The notes under the pieces: model-generated
The model's input: only the letters and a program-made list of their open reading frames with translations
Database searches by the model: none
Told to the model about the DNA's origin: nothing
Shown here: piece by piece, positions 54,852 to 64,000 of the stretch
How positions within the stretch are numbered: position 1 is the first letter of the stretch
Layout: each line of letters begins with the position of its first letter
Position numbers and translations under genes: made by a program
Source: Semisulcospira habei
Lineage: Eukaryota; Mollusca; Gastropoda; Semisulcospiridae
Length of the DNA: 64,000 nt
Direction: 5' to 3'
Assembly: GCA_036245525.1 (NCBI GenBank)
Contig: BTPG01000001.1
Location: forward strand, 219,039,044 to 219,103,043

Positions 54852-57800
54852 CATTCATTCAGTCCTCTCTGCGCCGTCTGGTGCTTGAGGCGACGGCAAG
54901 GGAACGCCACTTTTGTCTGTCAGCTGCTATTTTGGGTGCTGTTTGCAGAGTAAGGCCTCTGTTCTTGAGCTCTCGCTCCACGGTTCAGCGCCACGTCTCC
55001 TTTGGTCGCCCACGGTTTCTCTTCCCCTGTGGTGTCCATCTCAGTGCCACCCTTGGTAATAAGTCGGGTGACATTCTGCAAACGTGGCCTAGCCATCTCC
55101 ATCTCCGTGTGGCGATGGTTTCAGCGATGCTGTCTGCGCCTGCTTTCTTCCGTAGTTCCTCGTTTGTAATCATGTTTGGCCAGAAGACCTTCATGATCCG
55201 TCGCAGGCACTTGTTCTGGAAGACTTCCAGCTTGCGTTCCGTAGCAGTAGTGGATTTCCAGCACTCTGACCCATAGAGAAGGACACTCAGAACGTTACTC
55301 TTAAAAATATGAAGCTTGGTGTGGATGCTCAGGTTTGTAGTCCTCCAGATGGGTTTCAGCATTGCGAAGGCTTGGTTGGCTTTGCTGATTCTTGTGGTGA
55401 TCTCCCTTGTGCAGTCTCCATCTGTGGTAACCTTGCTGCCCAGGTACGTGAACTCGTCCTCCTCTTGCAGAGGTTGGTCATTGATGGTGATTGGGTCGCC
55501 CACTATGGTGTTCTTCCTCATGACTTGAGTCTTCCTAATGTTGACCCCGAGACCTATGGAGCTTGCTGACTGTGTCAACTGTTGTGTCTTCTGTTGCATG
55601 TCCTGGTTTCTGCTTGCCAGCAGCCCGATATCATCGGCGTAGTCGAGGTCATCCAGCATTGAGGTCAGCGTCCACTGAATTCCCTGCCTCCTTCCCTCTG
55701 TGGTGCGGCGCATGATCCAATCAATTGCCATTGAGAAGAGGATCGGCGAAAGAATACATCCTTGTTTCACTCCGGTTTCCACCTTAAACGGTTCGGTGAG
55801 CTGGTTGTTGTGGACGACTCTGCACTCAAAATTCTTGTACAGGGACCTGATGACGTTGACAAGTTTCTGGGGGATTCCATAGTATCGCAGGATTTTCCAA
55901 AGGGAGTCTCGATGCAGACTGTCGAAGGCCTTCTCAAAGTCCACAAAGACCACATAGAGGGATCCATTCCATTCGTTAGACTGTTCAAGGATCTGTCTCA
56001 GGACGAAAATATGGTCAATGCAGGACTTGCCTTTCCTAAAGCCTGCCTGCTCCTGGCGAAGGATGCCATCCACTGCTGTCGTAATGCGTTCAAGGAGAAT
56101 GCGGCTGAAGATCTTGCTGGTGAGGGATAGTAAGGTGATGCCTCGCCAGTTGTTACAGTTCCCCAGGTCTCCTTTCTTCGGAAGTTTGACGATGGTGCCG
56201 GTCTTCCAATCGCTCGGCGCTTCTTCAGTGTCCCAGATCTTTTGAAAAATCTGACAAAGAAGCTGCGGCGTTACTGTATCTTCTACTTTCAGCATCTCGG
56301 GGCACACTCCGTCATCGCCAGGTGCCTTCCCGTTCTTCAGCTTTTGAATGGCCTGCTTGACTTCCGCAATAGTAATGTTGCCGAGGTTAATGTCCAGGTC
56401 CTCCTCCGCTTCAGGAATGTCAGTGAGGGTTGGTGGGTCTGAGCGGTTCAGGATGGACTCGAAGTGTTGCTTCCATCTCTTCAGCTTCTCTTCCTCTACT
56501 GTGACATGAGTTCCATCTTCAGCTCTCACTGGGAGGTCGTGGTACTGCCCGTAATCGCCCTTCAGCTTCTTGGTGTTCTGGTATACTGTCTTCATGTCTC
56601 TCTGTTTTGCAGCTGCCTCCGCTTCTTCTGCCAGCCTTTCTGTGTGCATTCTCTTGTCTCTTCTCGCTGATGTCTTCACCGCTTGATCTTTCTCTCTGTA
56701 TTCTCTTGATATTCTTTCCTTCAGTCTTGGTGATTTGGCGTCCAAAAGTTTCTTCTTGATCTATCTTCTCTCTTCTATGCGAGCCCACGTGTCTTCTGAG
56801 ATCCACTCTGTCTTCCTGCTCTTTCTGTATCCTAAAACTTCCCCTCCTGTTTCCTTCATGGCTCTGTTGAAATCTTCAATAGTCAGCGCTGTCTCATCTT
56901 CCAAAACACTAAATCTATTCCTGAGGGCCAACCTAAACTCTTCTTTCACTTTTGGGTCTTTCAACTTGGCCACGTCGTAGCGCTGATTTCTGGTGTCTCC
57001 TATCTTTACTTTCCTAAGCTTCAATGTCACCTTCCCCACCAGAAGACTATGGTCGCTGCCAATGTCAGCATGTCGCATCACTCGCACATCCTGCAGATAG
57101 TGCCTCCAGCGACCGTTAATGATGATGTGGTCGATCTGGTTCTGGGTCTTGCCGTCTGGTGATTTCCATGTGAGTTTGTGGATCTCCCTATGCGCAAACA
57201 GGGTCCCTCCTATGACTAAGTCATTTTCCTCGCAGAAATTGACCAGCCTCTCCCCGTTGTCGTTGATCACACCCGCTCCATGTCGTCCCATGGTCCTCTC
57301 TCTGTCTTCATTGTCGCAGCCGACCTTAGCGTTGAAGTCACCGATCAGCATCAGCACGTCATGTCGAGGGATGTCTTCCAAAACAGCTTGGAGGGCGTCG
57401 TAGAATACATCCTTATCCTCTTCTTCCGCGTCGTCTATCGGTGCGTAGCCCACAACAATAGACAGCTTTGCGTATTTGGAATTCATCCCGACGTACAGCA
57501 GGCGCTCGTTCACAGGTTTCCACTGTAGAACGGTGTTGGCCTTGCTCTTATTGATGATGACAGCAACTCCTTCTCGGTGTTCGTTGTCTGTTCTTCCAGA
57601 CCAGATGATGACTTCTCCGGAGCTCAACCTCTGTTTGCCAGCACCAGTCCATCTTGCTTCTGTTACTCCCATGAGGGTTAGTTTGTGGCGGTTCAGTTCA
57701 CTTACTGCTTGCGCCAGCTTTACAGTCTGGTAGAGCGTTCGCACATTCCAGCATCCAATTCTGATCCATCGTTTTGGCGTCAGGAGTTCCGCTATCGAGG

Positions 57801-58016
57801 TGGAGACGTCCTTGCGGCTTTGGTCCCCATCCGTCATAAGTCCAGTTTTCTGGTCTGCTTCGCTCCTAGCGCCGGTTGTCGCTTTTTCCCTTGTTGTCGT
57901 TTCCGTAGCAAGTTTCTTTTTACAGGGTGGAGTCGCTAGCCCCACGCCTAACCCTCCTCCTTTATCCTGACTTGGGACAGGCAGTTAAGCCCCCAAAGGG
58001 GCCTCCCTGGTGGAGT
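54852..58016 (-). mobile_element. RTE-type LINE, nearly intact
   Basis: Flanked by the 12-bp duplication TGGTCTGCCTTT (54840-54851, 58017-58028). Minus strand, with leader GGGTTAGGCGTGGGG, a single long ORF, and a 3' end GAATGAATGAAAG. Same clade as the element at 42026-47278 but a different family. Confidence 0.93.
54859..57945 (-). pseudogene. RTE-type endonuclease-reverse transcriptase with two nonsense codons
   Basis: One frame runs the whole length. The endonuclease has RIGCWNVRTLYQTVKLAQAV, MGVTEARWTGAGK, VVGYAPIDDAEEED, LIGDFNAKVG and GSDHSLLVG. The RT has KLKNGKAPGDDGVCPEMLKV, VFVDFEKAFDSLHRDSLW, VETGVKQGCILSPILFSMAI and LDDLDYADDIGLLAS (YADD). The C-terminal block is KRNRGRPKETWR then TVERELKNRGLTL and WRSLAVASSTRRRED. 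Only TAG at 56761-56763 (between endonuclease and RT) and TGA at about 54985 interrupt it. The initiator is unclear: the frame opens with GTG (VGLATPPCKKK). Confidence 0.92.
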
Positions 58017-58458
58017 TGGTCTGCCTTTATCAAGGTTATAATTTCATTTCCTGCACTTACACTGGAAGTGAATAAAATACTTGGTAAGACCAGCGCATTG
58101 CCAGACTCCAGGTGGCTGCAAGCGCCGCAGTAGCAACAAAGAATCAAAAACATATTCCTCTTGCAAACAAGTAAAGGTTTAGCCAGTTTCTCAGGTTTTC
58201 ACAGCACAGATATCTTTCTCATCTTAAAAGCAAATGGTCTGCCTTTATCAAGCTTATAATTTCATTTCGTGCACTTATACTGAAAGCGAATGAGCGACTT
58301 TTGGCGCTTTGTCTCGCGTTGCCTCCCCTAGGCGCTCGTTTGGTGGCGCTGTATGTGCAAGGGGCTTCCCATCTTTCTCACAGTACTAGCGGACATAGGA
58401 ACGAGAGCAAACAGTAGAGCAGATTATACGTCGAAAAAAATGGAAAAATTCTGAGAAA

Positions 58459-59603
58459 TGAAGCTTTCTGAACTCCGCAACAAGTGCAGGATTCGAGGGG
58501 CCAAAGTTGATGGACACAAGCAGGATCTGGTTGAGAGGTAAGATGAAAATTCTGTCCATGTTGCATGAGCACAAAACATTGTTTTGATCGCACATGGAGA
58601 CTGATTCGAGCAACTTGATAACTTATTTTTGCGAAAACTGTGTGCATGCTATGAATTTTCCGTAAAGTATCTATTTCTTAAATTATTTTCACATTTTAGA
58701 CTAGAAGGAACTAATCATAGTTTGCTAGCACTTGTAGCAGCGGCGGCGAGCATTGATGGACAATCCAATAATAATACTCGGATCACCTTTGATCAGCAGT
58801 GCCATCTCAGATATGGCCTGTTGAGTTTCTGTGCAGTGTAGGTCTGCATGGTACACTTTCTATTGCAAAACTAGCTGAAAAGTTCATGATGTATTACTCT
58901 ATTATTTTGTTGTTAAGCACTGTAATGACAATAGTTCAAAACATTTATTTGGTCTCTTTCTCTCTGTTGTTAGGCTTGAAGCATACGAACGAAACCAAAA
59001 CTTTGGTCAACCATCTTCCCTGGAACCAGAGTTCAACCTGTCTACCCCAGAGTCTGATGTTTACCGTGACATTAACCTGGACTCTCCGCTGCCACCGGTC
59101 ACGGAAGGCGCTGTCAGCATCTACCTCGGCACATTTGATGCCAAAGTGACCAAGAAAGCTAGGAGTCTGTACCAGGAGCGGTACCTTAGCTTCTGTCACT
59201 GGGCACCTGGCCAAGAAGGTACTTTTTTGTGAGAGCGAAGTGCCAGGCGCAGATTAGGTCAGTTGTGACATATATTGTAGACATTGAACTTGATAAAAAT
59301 GGCATAATTTGTGCTGCACAGTGCAAGTGTGCTGCTGGAATGGGGCCAGCTGCACACTGCAAACATGCAGTTGCGGTGATGCACGGACTAAGCGTGAGTG
59401 CAGCTGAAGGAGAACTGAAAGTGGCAGAAACTTGCACAATGAAGCTGCAGAGATTTCATGTTGTCAAGCGTCCACATGGCGGCTCACCAGTAAAAGCAAA
59501 TGACCTGAAACTCCCATTTGGTGATGCGACTGTTTTTGACCCACGGCCGCTGGAGTGGAGAAATACGCAGAGCTACGCAAGCCACTTTTTTAATGTGTGG
59601 AAG
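58459..59603 (+). pseudogene. SAP and SWIM zinc-finger protein gene, broken
   Basis: Exon 1 (58459-58538) encodes MKLSELRNKCRIRGAKVDGH and KQDLVER, a SAP DNA-binding helix pair, ending AG/gtaaga. Exon 2 from 58974 (ttgttag) continues RLEAYERNQNFGQ, then VSIYLGTFDAKVTKKARSLY. After a frame break at a T run near 59222 comes FVRAKCQAQIRSVVTYIVDI, and a SWIM finger C-K-C-A-A-G...C-K-H-A-V-A-V near 59325-59385. It stops where the Nimbus LINE begins. SAP plus SWIM architecture occurs in transposon-related animal proteins that carry a YqaJ-type nuclease downstream; no nuclease is visible here. Orientation is opposite to REV1. Confidence 0.75.
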
Positions 59604-59829
59604 TTAGTTAGTTAGTTAGTTATTTGGGTTTAACGCCGAGCAGGCGACTAAGGCCATCTCACGGCGAGATGGGTAAAAATCTGGTCAGCCAGACTAAAAG
59701 CAAGGTCTTAAGACAAGATGTAAATATAGATTAAAAATCTCAGGCTAAAATGTCGCACATGTCTGGAAAAGAAACGTCTACAGACTCTCAAAAAGGGCAA
59801 ATAAAAAAATTCACATAGTCTATGAATGC

Positions 59830-62800
59830 TCAGATCTTGTTAAAAATATTGCATTCTCTCAAAAAATTGAAGATTTTGTCCGGGGGAACATCCCGGAACA
59901 AAACCTTCAAGAAGTCTGCTGTGAAGTGTTTATATCTGGTGTCAATTAGGTCAGCACAATACAGCAAAAAGTGTCGAACAGAAAACTGCTCATCACAGGC
60001 AAAACACCATGGACGCTCATCCTGTTTAAGTAAGTAAGAGTGCGTAACATATGTGTGCCCGATGTGGAGCCGAGCAAGGACAGTCTCCTCACGGCGGCTG
60101 CCGCAGCGGAAAGGTAGACTGTCAGACAACTTAGGAAGAGCTTCATGAAGCTTGTTCCCTTCCTCTTTGTCCCACTCGGACTGCCACTCGCGGGCTATGT
60201 ACGCACTAATAACAGGTTTAAAATCACTATAGACAGTCTGTGTGTCAGGGACAGGGTCACTGCGGGCACTGTTGGCAGCAGAATCTGCGATTCTGTTGCC
60301 TTCGATGCCCACATGGCCTGGGACCCAAATAAAAATGATGTCATAATATTCCTTCATCAAGTCCGCGTAGAGCTCTCTAATCTGCACCAGCAGTGGATGG
60401 TCTGTTCCCGCGCCCTGAAGGGCCTGCAGGGCAGAAAGAGAGTCAGACAGAATCAGGAAGTTCCTTTCCCGAGACTGATAGGCATGCTTGAGTGCTAGCA
60501 GAATGGCCTGCAGTTCTGCACTAAATACAGAGGAATGGTCAGGGAGACGGAGCTTAAATGGGCGTCTAGGATGGCGAGAGGACACTGCAGCCGCAGCCAC
60601 TCTTCCATCCTCAGACTTGGACCCATCCGTATAAAGACGACAATAGCCAGGAAAAATTGAAAGGAGTTCATTGAGGCTCTGGTGGTATATGGCTGGTGGA
60701 GTACAATCCTTCTTGTGGGCAGTCAAGTCCAGCAAGATGTCAGGAACTGGTAGTAGCCAGGGTGGAGTGACGTGTTGCAGAGATTCCGAAACTTTGTCCA
60801 GGTCCACTCCGGCCGCCTGCAGATGAGGTCGGACACGGAAGGAAAGTGGACGGACAGCTCCCGGATGGGCATCGTAAATCTCTGCAAACGACGGGTTAAA
60901 AACACAATCATAGGCAGGATTTTCTGGATGGGCCTTCAGCTTCAGAACGTAGCTGAGCATGAGGCGGATGCGGCGGAGCCTGAGAGAAGGCTCCCCTGCC
61001 TCTGCATACAGACTAGGAACTGGAGATGTCCTGAAGGCTCCCAGACATATGCGCAGACCTTGATGGTGAATTGTGTTCAGACGCTGCAGAACAGACTTGG
61101 AAGCCAAGCCATATACCACAGAGCCGTAATCCAGTTTGGACCGAACAAGGGCCCGGTACAGTCGAAGTAAGACGATGCGGTCTGCACCCCAGTCAGTACG
61201 ACCAACGACACGAAGAATGTCGAGGGCCTTCCGACAAGAGGTTCTAAGGTAGTTAACATGGTTGCAGAAGGTCAATCTTTTGTCAAAGATGACCCCCAAA
61301 AACTTAGCCTCTTCAGCCACCTTAATTGGCACTCCAGCAATGCTCAGGCTAGGTTCTGGAAAAAATTTCGTCTGGTTAGTAAAATGCACACAGACTGTCT
61401 TGGAGGGCGAGAATCGGAATCCATTGAGAGACACCCACCCCTGGATGCGATCAATGCACAGCTGCAAGCGCCTCTCAAGGGACGCAAGTCCTCGACCTCG
61501 TGCACACAAAGCAAAGTCGTCCACAAACAAAGAGCATTCAGAATCATCCTTGACGGCCTTTACAATGTTATTTATTTTAATGCTAAATAAAACAGGAGAT
61601 AGAATACTGCCCTGCGGGACACCCATCTCCTGTTCAAAGGAGTCGGAGAGGGTGGAGCCCACACGGACATGGAACGACCTGTTGGACAAAAAATTGTGAA
61701 TAAAAACGGGCAGATGCCCTTTAAAACCCATGTCCGACAAATCAGACATTATACCATGCTTCCAGGTAGTGTCATATGCCTTTTCAAGATCAAAGAAAAT
61801 TGCATAGACATGTTGCTTGTTGACAAAAGCATCTCGGATAAAAGACTCAAAGCGGACTAGATGGTCAGTTGTACTACGGAAGCGCCGGAAACCGCACTGG
61901 AGGTCTGTGATGAGACCCTGTGACTCAAGATGCCACACCAGTCGGGCGTTGACCAAGCGTTCCATAGTTTTACATAAACATGATGTCAAAGCTATTGGCC
62001 GGTAGTTGCCCGGGTCGGAAGGATCCTTACCCGGCTTGGGAATTGGCACAACCACAGCCTGGCGCCAAGATGGCGGAAAATGACCGGTTATCCAGATATG
62101 GTTAAAGGCCTTGAGAAGTACAAGGAGTGAATCCTCAGGCAGATGTGTTATGAGCTGATAATGGATGGTATCTAATCCAGCAGCAGAGTCAGTACATTTC
62201 TGCATGGCTTGCTGCAATTCTGAAAACGTAAAAGGGGCATTATAGTCTTCCAAGTTATCCGATATAAAATCACAAGCACAAGATTCTCGCTTCTCCTTCT
62301 CTCTCTGGAAGAAAGGTGAATAATGCTCTGTTGAAGAATTATGGGCAATGGTGGAGGCAAGCAAATTGGCCACAGCCTTTTTATCTGTGACCAAACTGGC
62401 ACCATCTCTAAGATGGCCAACAGAAGCCGAGCCACCCCTGCCCCTAATTCTTCGAACAGCCTTCCAGACTTTTTGGGACGGAGTCCTAGAAGATAAAGAT
62501 GAGACGAAGCATCTCCAGGAAGCACGGCGTTCACGTTTAAAAATATAACGGGCTTTCGCCCGCTGTCTTTTAAAGGTTAAAATATTTGCTTGCGACGGAT
62601 TACGAAATGCATGTCGCTGAGCAGATTTGCGCATTGTTTGGGCCTTGCGGCACTCTTCATTGAACCATGGTACTCTCGGCTTCCGAGGGAGTGATGTGGA
62701 AGTTCTAGGGATGGTTTCACCTGCAACCTCCAACAAAATAGAAGTAAAACAAGAAACAGGTTCTTCAGCTGACATGACCACCTCCTCTGTAAGACGAGAC

Positions 62801-63522
62801 TGACAGAGAGAGGCAAACAGAGACCAGTTAGCTTTCTGGAGATTCCAGCGCCCCACCGGCGAATCCTCCTCACAGCTGACCGATGACAGGACTACTGGGA
62901 AGTGGTCACTACCACACAGGTCGTCGTGAACCTTCCAGTCAAAGTCCAGCATGAGAGAAGGATCACACACAGTGAGGTCTAGAACAGAACTAGATCCGGA
63001 ACCTGAGTTAGAGTATGTAGGTGAGCCATCGTTAAAGACACATAGGTTAAGTTGAGAAAAAACATCTTCTAACATCTGACCTCTGCCATCATAGTGGTCA
63101 CTACCCCAAAGGTGAGCATGACCGTTAAAATCCCCCATGAGAATAAAGGGAGGGGGCAGTTGATCTACTAAGTGAAAAATATCATTGCTACAGACCCGCA
63201 GTGATGGTGGCAGGTAAATACTGCATATGGTTATGGTCTTTTTTAAGGTAACCCGAGCAGCGACAGCCTGAAGACAGGTGTCGATGCTAACGGGGCTACA
63301 TAAAATTTGGCTACTAATGAGAAGAGCCGCTCCACCCGAGCGCCTCTCCGAATCAGAGCCTTTATGTATAACATTAAAACCATTAAAAGACACAGGGTCA
63401 GAAGTCTTCAGGTAAGTCTCCTGAAGAGATATGACTGAGGGGTTATAGAACTTGACTAAAAGACGTAATTCCTCAAAGTTAGCTCGAAAACCACGACAAT
63501 TCCACTGAAGCAAAGAGTCCAT
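59830..63522 (-). CDS. Nimbus-like LINE ORF2: endonuclease, reverse transcriptase, RNase H
   Basis: 1,230 codons without interruption. The endonuclease spans about residues 1-220: LQWNCRGFRAN, LQETYL, FILMGDFNGHAHLWGSD and GSDHFPVVL. The RT spans about 450-760: NYRPIALTSCLCK, FFDLEKAYDTTW (Asp578), MGVPQGSILSPVLFS and SLFVDDFAL (Asp668-Asp669, FVDD in place of YADD). RNase H is at about 960-1085: LYTDGSKSED (Asp966), SAELQAILLAL (Glu1003), LILSDSLSAL (Asp1027), PGHVGIEGNRIADSAA (Asp1080). A C-terminal CFACDEQFSVRHFLLYC motif is at about 1180. All catalytic residues are present. The start ATG lies 2 nt after the ORF1 stop, suggesting termination-reinitiation. Confidence 0.93.
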   Translation of the reverse strand: MDSLLQWNCRGFRANFEELRLLVKFYNPSVISLQETYLKTSDPVSFNGFNVIHKGSDSERRSGGAALLISSQILCSPVSIDTCLQAVAARVTLKKTITICSIYLPPSLRVCSNDIFHLVDQLPPPFILMGDFNGHAHLWGSDHYDGRGQMLEDVFSQLNLCVFNDGSPTYSNSGSGSSSVLDLTVCDPSLMLDFDWKVHDDLCGSDHFPVVLSSVSCEEDSPVGRWNLQKANWSLFASLCQSRLTEEVVMSAEEPVSCFTSILLEVAGETIPRTSTSLPRKPRVPWFNEECRKAQTMRKSAQRHAFRNPSQANILTFKRQRAKARYIFKRERRASWRCFVSSLSSRTPSQKVWKAVRRIRGRGGSASVGHLRDGASLVTDKKAVANLLASTIAHNSSTEHYSPFFQREKEKRESCACDFISDNLEDYNAPFTFSELQQAMQKCTDSAAGLDTIHYQLITHLPEDSLLVLLKAFNHIWITGHFPPSWRQAVVVPIPKPGKDPSDPGNYRPIALTSCLCKTMERLVNARLVWHLESQGLITDLQCGFRRFRSTTDHLVRFESFIRDAFVNKQHVYAIFFDLEKAYDTTWKHGIMSDLSDMGFKGHLPVFIHNFLSNRSFHVRVGSTLSDSFEQEMGVPQGSILSPVLFSIKINNIVKAVKDDSECSLFVDDFALCARGRGLASLERRLQLCIDRIQGWVSLNGFRFSPSKTVCVHFTNQTKFFPEPSLSIAGVPIKVAEEAKFLGVIFDKRLTFCNHVNYLRTSCRKALDILRVVGRTDWGADRIVLLRLYRALVRSKLDYGSVVYGLASKSVLQRLNTIHHQGLRICLGAFRTSPVPSLYAEAGEPSLRLRRIRLMLSYVLKLKAHPENPAYDCVFNPSFAEIYDAHPGAVRPLSFRVRPHLQAAGVDLDKVSESLQHVTPPWLLPVPDILLDLTAHKKDCTPPAIYHQSLNELLSIFPGYCRLYTDGSKSEDGRVAAAAVSSRHPRRPFKLRLPDHSSVFSAELQAILLALKHAYQSRERNFLILSDSLSALQALQGAGTDHPLLVQIRELYADLMKEYYDIIFIWVPGHVGIEGNRIADSAANSARSDPVPDTQTVYSDFKPVISAYIAREWQSEWDKEEGNKLHEALPKLSDSLPFRCGSRREETVLARLHIGHTYVTHSYLLKQDERPWCFACDEQFSVRHFLLYCADLIDTRYKHFTADFLKVLFRDVPPDKIFNFLRECNIFNKI

Positions 63523-63524
63523 GA

Positions 63525-64000
63525 TTAAGTCTGATCTGGGGGTAAGGAGTTTTTCCCCCCTTTTTCCTTTACCTTGGAAGGAGTTGAAGAAACAGAGGGG
63601 GGCCGGCTCCCGGGCCTCCTCTGGTTCTTCGGAGAGGAAGGGGGTGGAGCTGCCGCAGCATCAGCAACAACAACTTCCACTCCCTCCATCCGCTCCTCCA
63701 GTGCAGCATATTTGTTTTGAAGGGGCACATCTGTGTTCCCCTTCTGGGCCCGTGCGCACAGCGGTCCCATAGATTTCTTAGACTTCTGGTCCTGGGCAGC
63801 GTTCCTGCCGCTAGAGTTAGCGGCCTTAGAAGGCTGACCAGAGCCAGAAGCCTTTGGAGTTGACTGACTAACAGGTTTGGGTGGGGGCTGAGGCTTAGGG
63901 GCAACAGAAGGCGGCACAACCGGACCGGCAGTGTCCGCCTTCTGCGTTCCCTGGCTCCTTGTCACCACCGGAGGAGGGTTACTCTCCAGGGGCGAGATGA
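63525..64000 (-). CDS. Nimbus-like LINE ORF1 (gag-like), C-terminal part
   Basis: The frame is open to the right edge (ESNPPPVVTRSQGTQK) and runs through Pro/Ser/Lys-rich sequence to LQNKYAALEERMEGVEVVVA and KEKGGKNSLPPDQT, stop TAA at 63525-63527. The NKYAALEE segment is common at the C-terminal end of I-clade ORF1 proteins. Any CCHC knuckles would be upstream, outside the window. Confidence 0.78.
   Translation of the reverse strand, partial: ISPLESNPPPVVTRSQGTQKADTAGPVVPPSVAPKPQPPPKPVSQSTPKASGSGQPSKAANSSGRNAAQDQKSKKSMGPLCARAQKGNTDVPLQNKYAALEERMEGVEVVVADAAAAPPPSSPKNQRRPGSRPPSVSSTPSKVKEKGGKNSLPPDQT

Larger units (their letters stand above)
54706..58290. repeat. About 200-bp tandem duplication with an RTE element in copy one
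   Basis: 54706-54851 plus 58017-58095 form the first copy and 58096-58290 the second (both contain CCAGACTCCAGG, GGCTGCAAGC, AGTAGCAACAAAGAA and GCAAATGGTCTGCCTTT). They differ at about 10% of positions by eye. Confidence 0.8.
59604..64000 (-). mobile_element. Nimbus/I-clade LINE with intact ORF2, running off the window
   Basis: Minus strand. ORF1 C-terminal part (64000-63525), ORF2 (63522-59830), about 210 nt of 3' UTR ending in the CGCCG...CGGCG stem-loop (59633-59665), TTAAACCCAAATAACTAACT and a short AACT array. ORF2 order is endonuclease, RT, RNase H, CCHC, typical of the Nimb group first seen in a freshwater snail. It interrupts the SAP-SWIM gene. The 5' end and any target duplication lie outside the window. 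Confidence 0.92.

Noticed and set aside
63525..63968. ATG start for the ORF1 frame at 63968
   Set aside because: The codon there is GTG and the frame is open to the window edge, so it is an internal position of a longer ORF1.
54354..64000. Upstream REV1 exons (BRCT, first palm segment)
   Set aside because: I looked on the minus strand for the residues that precede AGVKNGMF and found only LINE and SAP-SWIM sequence, so they are presumed beyond the window.

Overview
This is a 64-kb piece of a transposon-rich animal genome. The only host gene I can recognise is REV1, the Y-family translesion DNA polymerase and scaffold. It lies on the minus strand as fourteen consecutive exons between 54353 and 16309. 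The exons join in frame without gaps (2,424 coding bases, 807 codons plus stop) and run from the polymerase palm to the natural stop codon. The N-terminal exons lie beyond the right edge. The types of mobile element present (a Nimbus/I-clade LINE with RNase H, L2-, CR1/jockey- and RTE-like LINEs, DIRS retrotransposons, a V-type SINE, TTAA-ended hairpin MITEs) and the intron-rich host gene suggest a lophotrochozoan, most likely a mollusc and perhaps a gastropod. That assignment is inference.

Layout. 1-2.4 kb: low-complexity and hairpin sequence. 2.4-5.8 kb: decayed L2-like LINE with a Nimbus-type 3' fragment inserted near its end. 6.17-11.79 kb: young LTR retrotransposon with gag and protease only, flanked by an AGGAT duplication. 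11.8-16.3 kb: downstream of REV1, with many hairpin repeats. 16.3-24.1 kb: REV1 exons 10-14, with a 1.68-kb solo LTR, MITEs and a SINE in the introns. 24.16-34.61 kb: a DIRS element (B) filling almost a whole REV1 intron, with a second DIRS element (A) inserted in its left terminal repeat. 34.7-38.55 kb: REV1 exons 5-9. 38.67-50.19 kb: a third DIRS element (C), carrying a CR1/jockey LINE, which carries an RTE LINE, which carries a tRNA-headed SINE and a second, 1.08-kb insertion. 51.4-54.35 kb: REV1 exons 1-4 of this window. 54.4-64 kb: a DIRS end fragment, a nearly intact RTE LINE, a broken SAP-SWIM gene, and a Nimbus-like LINE with an uninterrupted 1,230-codon ORF2.

REV1 stays readable because the insertions fall in introns, some ending only 5-40 nt from an exon. 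The most unusual signals are: three ubiquitin-binding-motif exons in REV1; arrays of small covarying hairpins inside the DIRS elements; a 3'-terminal stem-loop with compensatory changes shared by the Nimbus-type LINE ends; and a TTAA-flanked hairpin MITE family, one copy of which supplies the last bases of a REV1 intron. All boundaries were read by eye; no similarity search was run.
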